A DNA stretch of 64,000 nt from RBG-16-66-20 sp035308765 (GTDB taxonomy: Bacteria > Pseudomonadota > Gammaproteobacteria > Burkholderiales > SG8-39): contig DATGGA010000040.1 of the NCBI GenBank assembly GCA_035308765.1, forward strand, positions 62,001-126,000, read 5' to 3'. Position numbers and translations under genes: made by a program. Of this stretch, positions 57,979 to 64,000 are shown one piece after another (positions within the stretch are counted from its first letter, which is position 1; each line of letters begins with the position of its first letter). The notes under the pieces were generated by a model that worked only from the letters and a program-made list of their open reading frames with translations, was not told the DNA's origin and made no database searches.

Positions 57979-59037
57979 TCATTCGAGGTTCAGCACCACG
58001 CGGCCGAGCACCTTGCCGGCCTTGAGGCTTTCCAGGATTTCGGTCACTTCGCCCGCCGGGCGCGTGGTGACGGGCGTCGGTTTGAGCTTTTTCTTCTTCG
58101 CCAGCGCCACCACTTCCTTCAGTTCCTGCAGGTTGCCGACATAGGAGCCGACGATGCCGATGGCGCGCTGCGCGAACGGCGGCAGCGGGTGCACCAGTTC
58201 GCCGCCGAACAGGCCGCAGATCACGTAGCGTCCGCCCTTCCTGAGCGCGGCGAGGCCGAGCGCGGCGGTGGCGGGCATGCCGACCAGGTCGATGGCGCCC
58301 GCGAGCTGGCCCATGGCGAGCGCCTGGAGTTTCTGCGCCGCGTCCGGCGCGCGCGAATCGAGAGCGAGCTTGGCGCCGAGCTTTTTCGCCGCCTCCAGCT
58401 TTGCCGGATCGATGTCGCAGGCGACGATGTTCTTCACGCCCCTGGCGCGCAGCACCGAAACGCAGATCAGCCCCAGGCCGCCGCAGCCGATCACCGCGAC
58501 CCAGTCCTTCGGCCCCAGCGCCGGCAGCTTGGCGGCGGCGCTGTAGGTGGTGAGGCCGGAGCAGGCGAGCGTCGCGGCGAAGGCGTCGTCGATGCCGCTG
58601 GAATCGACGAGGTATTTCGGATCCGGCACCAGCACGTGGCTGGCGTAGGCGCCGGGACGGTTGACGCCGAGAAAGCGCGAGCCGGAAACGCAGTAGTTGT
58701 CCTGGCCGGCCTTGCAGACCGGGCACTTGCCGCAGCCGATCCACGGGAAGACGAGGCGCTTCTGGCCGATTTTCACGCCTTTTGCCTTCGGGCCGACCGC
58801 TTCGACAACGCCGAACGGTTCGTGGCCCAGCGTGAAGGGCGGGATGCAGCCGCGGTCCTTGACGTAGAAGCGCCTGCCGCCGCCCAGCTCGAAATAGCCG
58901 TCCCAGATGTGCAGGTCGGAATGGCACACGCCAGAGCGCGTGATGCGCATCAGCACTTCCGCGCCTTTCGGCTTAGGCGTGTCCTGCAAGATTTTCTGCA
59001 GCGGCTTTCCGTGTTCCAGGAATTGATAGCTGATCAT
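57979..59037 (-). CDS. Zinc-dependent alcohol dehydrogenase
   Basis: 352 residues, MDR family. Catalytic zinc ligands: SGVCHSDLH (Cys about 37) and LGHEPFG (His-Glu). The structural zinc site has four cysteines in CGKCPVCKAGQDNYC. The Rossmann motif is VIGCGGLGLICVSVLRARG, and Asp in VACDIDPAKL indicates NAD+ use. The substrate is an alcohol or aldehyde of unknown type. Its start overlaps the sulfhydrylase stop by 4 bp, so the two are co-translated. Confidence 0.92.
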   Translation of the reverse strand: MISYQFLEHGKPLQKILQDTPKPKGAEVLMRITRSGVCHSDLHIWDGYFELGGGRRFYVKDRGCIPPFTLGHEPFGVVEAVGPKAKGVKIGQKRLVFPWIGCGKCPVCKAGQDNYCVSGSRFLGVNRPGAYASHVLVPDPKYLVDSSGIDDAFAATLACSGLTTYSAAAKLPALGPKDWVAVIGCGGLGLICVSVLRARGVKNIVACDIDPAKLEAAKKLGAKLALDSRAPDAAQKLQALAMGQLAGAIDLVGMPATAALGLAALRKGGRYVICGLFGGELVHPLPPFAQRAIGIVGSYVGNLQELKEVVALAKKKKLKPTPVTTRPAGEVTEILESLKAGKVLGRVVLNLE

Positions 59038-60338
59038 GCTTTCCCCGATTCAGTCAGCGCTTGATCGATATCCCACAGGATGTCGTCCAGCGATTCGATG
59101 CCCACGGACATGCGGACCATGTCCGGCGTGACGCCCGCCTTCAACTGCTCTTCGTCGCTCATCTGCCGGTGCGTGGTCGAGGCCGGGTGGATCACCAGCG
59201 TCTTCGCGTCGCCGATGTTGGCGAGGTGGCTCATGAACTCCGCGGCGTCGATGAAGCGCTCGCCGGCGCGGGCCGCCGCCGTCCGGGTTTCTCCTTTTAT
59301 GCCGAAATTCAGCAGCCCGGACGCTCCTTTGGGTAAATACTTTTGAGACAGGGAAAAATACTTGTTGTCCGGCAGTCCAGGGTAGTTCACCCAAGCCACG
59401 CGCGGGTGGCCCTTGAGGTATTTCGCCACCGCCAGCGCATTGCTGCAATGGCGGTCCATGCGCACCGGCAGCGACTCGAGCCCCTGCAGCAGGAGCCACG
59501 CATTCATCGGCGACAACGTCGGGCCGAAGGTGCGCATGATTTCCATGCGCGCCTTCATCGTAAATCCGAAATCGCCGAAGGTCTCGTGGAAGATGACGCC
59601 GTGATAGCCGGGCGAGGGCGAGGTGAATTCGGGGAATTTGCCGTTGCCCCAGTTGAATTTTCCGGATTCGACGATCACGCCGCCCATGGTGGTGCCGTGG
59701 CCGCCGATGTACTTGGTCGCCGAGTGCACCACGATGTCGGCGCCCCAGCCCAGCGGCCGGCACAGGTAGGGCGAGGGCACGGTGTTGTCCAGCACCAGCG
59801 GGATATCGTGGGCGCGCGCAATGCGCGCGGCCGCTTCGATGTCGATGATATTGATGAGCGGATTGCCGAGCGTTTCGGCGTAGATCAGTTTGGTATTGGG
59901 TTTTATGGCTTGTTCGAACGCATTCAAATTGTCGGGATCGACGAAGGTGGTTTCGATTCCCAGCTTCTTCAGGTTGACGCCGAGCAGGGTGTGCGTGCCG
60001 CCATAGAGCGTGGAGGCGGAGACGATGTGATCGCCCCCCTTGCACAGCGTGAGGATCGCGGTGGCTTCCGCGGCCTGGCCGGTGGCGGTGGCGAGCGCCG
60101 CGCGGCCGTTCTCGATCGAGGCCATGCGTTCCTCGAACACCGCCACCGTCGGATTGGAGATCCGCGAGTAGACGTTGCCGAAGGTCTGCAGGTTGAACAG
60201 GCTCGCCGCGTGCTCGGCGGAATCGAAAACGAAGGAAGTGGTCTGGTAGATGGGCGCGGCGCGCGCGCCGGTCGCCGGGTCCGGGATCTGTCCTGCATGC
60301 AGGCATAGGGTCTCGAACCCGAACTTGCGGTCGGCCAT
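59034..60338 (-). CDS. metY: O-acetylhomoserine aminocarboxypropyltransferase (sulfhydrylase)
   Basis: 434 residues, Cys/Met-metabolism PLP family. FETLCLHAGQIPDPATGARA is the MetY opening, then SRISNPTVAVFEERMASIENG, LVLDNTVPSPYLCRP and VVHSATKYIGGHG with the Schiff-base Lys. The extra residues compared with MetB/MetC support the O-acetylhomoserine sulfhydrylase branch. It makes homocysteine from O-acetylhomoserine and sulfide. The start lies 35 bp from the divergent BNR-repeat gene. Two short A/T-rich patches (about 59283-59350 and 59886-59945) stand out in codon use. Confidence 0.92.
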   Translation of the reverse strand: MADRKFGFETLCLHAGQIPDPATGARAAPIYQTTSFVFDSAEHAASLFNLQTFGNVYSRISNPTVAVFEERMASIENGRAALATATGQAAEATAILTLCKGGDHIVSASTLYGGTHTLLGVNLKKLGIETTFVDPDNLNAFEQAIKPNTKLIYAETLGNPLINIIDIEAAARIARAHDIPLVLDNTVPSPYLCRPLGWGADIVVHSATKYIGGHGTTMGGVIVESGKFNWGNGKFPEFTSPSPGYHGVIFHETFGDFGFTMKARMEIMRTFGPTLSPMNAWLLLQGLESLPVRMDRHCSNALAVAKYLKGHPRVAWVNYPGLPDNKYFSLSQKYLPKGASGLLNFGIKGETRTAAARAGERFIDAAEFMSHLANIGDAKTLVIHPASTTHRQMSDEEQLKAGVTPDMVRMSVGIESLDDILWDIDQALTESGKA

Positions 60339-60373
60339 GCACGGATTCTACCGAAGGGAGTAGAGTTTTCGTC

Positions 60374-61537
60374 ATGACGACGAAGGTTTCCGCTCCCGGA
60401 GCGGCGACGGGCCCGGTGCGTCTGCTTGTCGCCACGCGGAAGGGCGCTTTCATCCTGAAGTCGGATCCGGCGCGGCGCAGCTGGAAAACCACGGGGCCGA
60501 AGTTCCTCGGCCATGCGGCGCACCATTGCGTCCTCGATCCGCGCGATCGGCGCACGCTGCTGCTCGCGGCGCGCACCGGGCACCTGGGACCGACGGTGTT
60601 CCGCTCTCTCGATATGGGCAGGACCTGGAAGGAAGCCGCGCGCCCGCCCGCGTTTCCCAAGGCGGCGGAGGGCCAGAAGGGCCGCGTGCTCGATCACGTG
60701 TTCTGGCTCACGCCGGGCCTGGCGAGCGAGCCGGGCGCCTGGTACGCGGGGAGCTCGCCCCAGGGCCTGTTCCGCAGCGAGGACGGGGGTGTGAGCTGGG
60801 CTCCGGTGTCCGGCCTGAACGACCATCCGATGCTCGCGAAATGGACCGGCGGCGAGCAGGACGGCACGCCCGACGGGCCGAAGCTGCATTCGGTCCTGAT
60901 CGATCCGCGCGATGCGCGCCATCTTTATGTCGGCATGTCGAGCGGCGGCGTGTTCGAAAGCCGCGACCAGGGAAAGAACTGGCAGCCGCTGAACGCCGGC
61001 TGCCTTGCCGACTTCCTGCCGACGCCTTACCCGGAGTACGGCCAGGATCCGCACTGCGTCCGGCTGCATCCGCTTGCGCCGGACATCCTCTACCAGCAGA
61101 ACCATTGCGGCATCTACCGCATGGCGCGGCCCGAGGATCGCTGGGTGCGGATCGGCGCGAGCATGCCGAAGAAGGTCGGCGACATCGGTTTTCCGATGGT
61201 GCTGCATCCGCGCGATCCGGACACGGCCTGGACTTTTCCCATGGACGGGGGCACCGTATGGCCGCGCACCAGTCCGGGCGGCAGGCCCGCGGTCTACGGG
61301 ACGCGCAACGCCGGCAGGACCTGGCAGCGCCTCGCGGCCGGACTGCCGGCGGGCCAGGCATGGCTGACGGTCAAACGCCAGGCGATGTGCGCCGACCTGC
61401 ACAATCCGGTCGGAATCTACTTCGGCACCACGAACGGCGAAATCTGGGCAAGCCGAAACGAAGGTGCGAAATGGGCCTGCATCGTGCGCCACCTGCCGCA
61501 CGTTTATGCGGTGGAAGCAGTGGAATTGCGGGCATGA
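60374..61537 (+). CDS. BNR/WD40-like beta-propeller protein (sialidase-fold)
   Basis: 387 residues from ATG at 60374. Repeated Asp-box-like units are visible: SLDMGRTWKEA, SEDGGVSWAPV, SRDQGKNWQPL, TRNAGRTWQRL and SRNEGAKWACI, each a turn of a beta-propeller like that of photosystem-assembly and sialidase-like proteins. No signal peptide, so it is probably cytoplasmic. It overlaps the MoaD/ThiS-like gene by 4 bp, an association that suggests a joint, still unknown, role. Confidence 0.85.
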   Translation: MTTKVSAPGAATGPVRLLVATRKGAFILKSDPARRSWKTTGPKFLGHAAHHCVLDPRDRRTLLLAARTGHLGPTVFRSLDMGRTWKEAARPPAFPKAAEGQKGRVLDHVFWLTPGLASEPGAWYAGSSPQGLFRSEDGGVSWAPVSGLNDHPMLAKWTGGEQDGTPDGPKLHSVLIDPRDARHLYVGMSSGGVFESRDQGKNWQPLNAGCLADFLPTPYPEYGQDPHCVRLHPLAPDILYQQNHCGIYRMARPEDRWVRIGASMPKKVGDIGFPMVLHPRDPDTAWTFPMDGGTVWPRTSPGGRPAVYGTRNAGRTWQRLAAGLPAGQAWLTVKRQAMCADLHNPVGIYFGTTNGEIWASRNEGAKWACIVRHLPHVYAVEAVELRA

Positions 61538-61794
61538 AAGTGCTGATCCCGACGCCGTTGCGCTCGTACACCGGCGAGCGTCACGAAGTCGAGGCGACGG
61601 GACCGACCCTGGGCGCGATCCTCGAAGATCTGGACCGGCGCTTTCCAGGGATGCGTTTCAGAATGATCGACGAGCAGGACGCCATCCGCCGTCACATCCG
61701 CATCTTCGTCAATGGCGACCAGGTGCGCTCGCTGCGGACCCCTTTGCGCGCCGCTGACGAAGTCCTGATCGTGCAGGCGCTGAGCGGCGGCTAG
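61534..61794 (+). CDS. MoaD/ThiS-like ubiquitin-fold protein
   Basis: 86 residues ending VQALSGG, with the free di-Gly terminus used by sulfur-carrier proteins. The beta-grasp pattern is present: MKVLIPTPLRSYTGERHEVEA, LGAILEDLDRRFPGM, IRIFVNGDQV and ADEVLIVQ. It could carry sulfur for molybdopterin or a related pathway, or be joined to a target; no E1-like partner (MoeB/ThiF) is in the window. Coupled to the upstream propeller gene (ATGA). Confidence 0.87.
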   Translation: MKVLIPTPLRSYTGERHEVEATGPTLGAILEDLDRRFPGMRFRMIDEQDAIRRHIRIFVNGDQVRSLRTPLRAADEVLIVQALSGG

Positions 61795-61814
61795 CCGCGC
61801 TAGAGGGTGTCAAG

Positions 61815-62702
61815 CTACGCCGCGAGTGGCGTCACTGTAACGCGGACTTCGAGCTCCTGTTCGCCGCCGCCGAGGATCACGCCGCGCATCGGCGTGACGT
61901 CGTCGAAATCCCGGCCCCAGGCGAGCGTGACGTGGGCGTCGCTCACCAGGCAGTTGTTGGTCGGATCGAAGTCAATCCAGGAACCTGCCTCGCCCGCTCC
62001 TCCGGCGCGGTACACCGACACCCACGCGTGCGAGGCGTCGGCGCCGACCAGGCGCGGCTTGCCGGGCGGCGGTGCGGTGAGGATGTAGCCGCTGACGTAG
62101 CGCGCCGAGAGACCCAACGTGCGCAGGCAGCCGATCATCAGGTGGGCGAAGTCCTGGCACACGCCGCGCCGCTTGGCGAGCACTTCGCGCAGCGGGGTGG
62201 AAACGCTGGTCGCCTTGGGATCGAATTTGAAGTCGCCGTGGATGCGCCGCGTGAGATCGAGCGCCGCATCGACCAGCCTCCTGCCGCCGCCGAAGCTCGG
62301 CAGAGCGTAGTTCGCGAGGTCGCGGAAGCACTCGACGTGCGGCGATTCGAACAGGAACTCCATCGCCTCGAGCGCGTGCGCGCTGCCGGTGCGGCGCAGG
62401 AGCTCGCGCATCTGCTCCCACGGCGCATCGCTCGCAGGCGCCGACCTGGCAGCCACCGTTACCAGCGATTCGGCGCGCACCGAAAGCGCGGAGTGCGGCT
62501 GGGCGAGCACGATCTGCGTCACCGGGTTGCCGAAGTAATCGTTCCGCCCCGTGGTCTCGGCCGGTTCCGGCTCGATGGCGACGCGGTGCTGTTCCAGCGT
62601 CTGGAAACCGAGCACCCGCGGCGTCAGGTGCAGCAGCTGCTGCGACAGCACCACCGGCGCTTCGTAGCTGTAACGGGTTTCGTGGATGACCTGGTATTTC
62701 AT
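61815..62702 (-). CDS. Transglutaminase-like cysteine peptidase family protein
   Basis: 295 residues. N-terminal beta-sandwich domain starting YQVIHETRYSYEAPVVLSQQLLHLTPR, then a transglutaminase core with RRGVCQDFAHLMIGCLRTLG (Cys about 177), DASHAWVSVY (His) and IDFDPTNN (Asp), a full catalytic triad. Such proteins are regularly encoded with alpha-E and circularly permuted ATP-grasp proteins, as here, in a system proposed to make or modify peptides. It follows the alpha-E gene by 25 bp. Confidence 0.92.
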   Translation of the reverse strand: MKYQVIHETRYSYEAPVVLSQQLLHLTPRVLGFQTLEQHRVAIEPEPAETTGRNDYFGNPVTQIVLAQPHSALSVRAESLVTVAARSAPASDAPWEQMRELLRRTGSAHALEAMEFLFESPHVECFRDLANYALPSFGGGRRLVDAALDLTRRIHGDFKFDPKATSVSTPLREVLAKRRGVCQDFAHLMIGCLRTLGLSARYVSGYILTAPPPGKPRLVGADASHAWVSVYRAGGAGEAGSWIDFDPTNNCLVSDAHVTLAWGRDFDDVTPMRGVILGGGEQELEVRVTVTPLAA

Positions 62703-62727
62703 TGCATGGCCGGATTACATCGCCGCA

Positions 62728-64000
62728 TCACATCGCGAACGTCTGGCGGTTGACCTCGCCCACGTGGGCGAAGAAACGCAGTCCCAGCTGTTCCGACAGC
62801 CTGTAGCTCGCGGCGTACCACTCCTCCAGCAGCGTCGCCAGCCGCGCGCTGCCGTGCTGCAGGTCGGCGTCCGGATCGATCGCTTCCAGCGCCATCATCG
62901 CGCTGTCGAACCGCTCCTCGATGCCTTCGCCGTAGGCATCCTCGATCCTGCCAAGAAAATCGCGCAGGCCCTTCAGCTGGAACGCGATCGAGCGCGGGTT
63001 CGTGAGGTCGCGCACCAGCAGGTCCAGCACCGGGAGCCATTGCGGGCGCGCCATGTAGCGCGAGCGGTAGGTGATGCTCGAGTCGGCGAGTTCCAGCACC
63101 CAGGTGAGGTCGGCATCCGGCGGCCCGGCTAGCAGCTGCTGCAGCGCGCCGCAGAGGAACTGCAGCCGCTCGATGCGGCGGCCGATCGACAGGAAGCGCC
63201 AGCCGTGGTCGCGCGTCATGCCGTCCAGCGCGAAGCCCGAGAGCGTGATGAAGGCGGCGATGTCGCGGTCGAGCTCGGCGAGGGTGTCGGAAATGCTGAC
63301 CGGTTTTGCCCGGCTGCCCGACAGGCGCCGCGCCATGTGGTTCAGCGTGCGCCAGTTGTCCAGCGACAGGCGCTCGCGCAGCTGGGAGGCGACGCGCAGC
63401 AGCTGCGCCAGGCTGCTGGCGAGGCCGGGCCGCGAGTCGTCCGCCACCGCGGCGCGCAGGATGCGCGCAACGGTCGCGTCGTCGGCGCCGGCTTCCGTCT
63501 CGGTGAAGACGCCGTTGTGCCGCAGCAGGCCGGTGATGCCGGGCCAGGCGCGCGCTCGCTCGGCCGGGGTCTCCTCGATCATGCGCACCAGCGCGATGCG
63601 CAACAGCCGCGCGACATCGTCGCAGCGCTCGGCGTTGCGGCCGAACCAGTAGAGGTTCTCCACCACGCGGCTGGAAAGGTTGAGGCCGGTGCGCACCAGG
63701 TCCTGGGCGCGCGTTTCGCGTTTGAGCAGGCTGAACTGGCTCACCGGGCCGGAGGACAGCACCCAGGTGTCCTTGCTCGAGCCGCCGCGCTGCATCGAGA
63801 TCACGCGCGCATCGGGTCCGGTGGCCGCGCGCGTGAGACCGCCCGGCATCACCACGTAGCCGTCGGGGCTGGCGCAGGCGTAGACGCGCAGGCCGATCGC
63901 GCGCGCCAGCAGGTGGCGCGGCTGCGCCGGATCGCAGACCGGCGCCTGCGACAGCTGCACCAGTTCCTGCGCCACGTACATCTGCGGACGCGCGCTCAGC
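62728..64000 (-). CDS. Alpha-E domain protein, probably fused to an ATP-grasp region (runs off the right edge)
   Basis: At least 424 residues are in the window. The segment ADSSITYRSRYMARPQWLPVLDLLVRDLTNPRSIAFQL and NLSSRVVENLYWFGRNAERCDDVARLLRI are the alpha-E (DUF403) hallmarks. The part to the right (MYVAQELVQLSQAPV, LRVYACASPDGYVVMPGGLTRAA) looks like the end of a circularly permuted ATP-grasp (DUF407-like) domain, so the full gene is probably the fused form; its start lies outside. With the downstream transglutaminase it makes a known but poorly understood peptide-modification gene set. Confidence 0.88.
   Translation of the reverse strand, partial: LSARPQMYVAQELVQLSQAPVCDPAQPRHLLARAIGLRVYACASPDGYVVMPGGLTRAATGPDARVISMQRGGSSKDTWVLSSGPVSQFSLLKRETRAQDLVRTGLNLSSRVVENLYWFGRNAERCDDVARLLRIALVRMIEETPAERARAWPGITGLLRHNGVFTETEAGADDATVARILRAAVADDSRPGLASSLAQLLRVASQLRERLSLDNWRTLNHMARRLSGSRAKPVSISDTLAELDRDIAAFITLSGFALDGMTRDHGWRFLSIGRRIERLQFLCGALQQLLAGPPDADLTWVLELADSSITYRSRYMARPQWLPVLDLLVRDLTNPRSIAFQLKGLRDFLGRIEDAYGEGIEERFDSAMMALEAIDPDADLQHGSARLATLLEEWYAASYRLSEQLGLRFFAHVGEVNRQTFAM

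Noticed and set aside
1..64000. Scan for tRNA or rRNA genes, CRISPR repeats, insertion sequences and a replication origin.
   Set aside because: Nothing with the needed conserved sequence or repeat structure was seen by eye; short gaps between genes leave little room.

Overview
The window is GC-rich chromosomal DNA of a Gram-negative bacterium, most likely a betaproteobacterium (Burkholderiales-like). The reasons are a classical trimeric-type porin with a C-terminal Phe, a Bug-type tricarboxylate receptor, Coq7 (ubiquinone), ErpA, PA2778/PA2779-type proteins, and the gene order tyrS / M23 peptidase / anmK / erpA / bactofilin / argC / rpsI / rplM together with rpe-trpEGDC. Coding density is very high: many starts overlap the preceding stop by 4 bp (ATGA or GTGA), and no gap exceeds 300 bp. 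I saw no tRNA, rRNA, CRISPR array or complete insertion sequence.

Layout: 1-3301 holds mltA (partial), a cyclic-nucleotide-gated K+ channel preceded by a 38-residue membrane ORF, and a PA2779/PA2778 pair. 3451-9510 is a glycan cluster of four glycosyltransferase-like genes, a polysaccharide-deacetylase-like gene and a small membrane protein. It runs directly into a dipeptide-type ABC importer (fused ATPases, binding protein, two permeases; 9507-15505). 15531-20793 groups an MBL hydrolase, a large ABC-like protein with a degenerate ATPase, a stand-alone cNMP-binding domain and a class III nucleotide cyclase, which I read as a possible cyclic-nucleotide circuit. 20790-25972 is apaG, rpe and the trpEGDC operon, preceded by a short leader ORF with three Trp codons. 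26159-36020 is mostly housekeeping: porin, coq7, OsmC, rplM-rpsI, argC, bactofilin, erpA, anmK, M23 peptidase and tyrS.

36017-54000 is a metabolic patchwork. It contains a lactonase-like MBL enzyme, a PatB-type C-S lyase, ChaC, a sulfite-oxidase-fold enzyme overlapping a two-subunit sulfopyruvate/phosphonopyruvate-decarboxylase-like TPP enzyme, a TlpA thioredoxin, a TauD/TfdA dioxygenase, a Bug receptor, another TPP enzyme, a tandem cNMP-binding protein, an FAD-linked dehydrogenase, a Leu/Ile/Val-type binding protein, an MFS gene broken by one stop codon, a thioesterase, a lipase-like hydrolase, an aminopeptidase, a GST and a gamma-glutamyltransferase.

55180-57134 looks acquired: an ORF6N-domain gene, a DUF302 gene broken by one in-frame TGA, and immediately behind it a 69-bp element with all the hallmarks of an integron attC site, followed by a dihydrofolate-reductase-like gene. 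No integron integrase is in the window. The right end carries an alcohol dehydrogenase overlapping an O-acetylhomoserine sulfhydrylase, a BNR-repeat protein overlapping a MoaD/ThiS-like protein, and a transglutaminase next to an alpha-E protein that runs off the edge.

The observations I rate highest are the lone attC cassette, the cyclic-nucleotide module with its dead-looking ABC ATPase, the Trp-rich leader overlapping the rpe stop, and the two single-nonsense genes.
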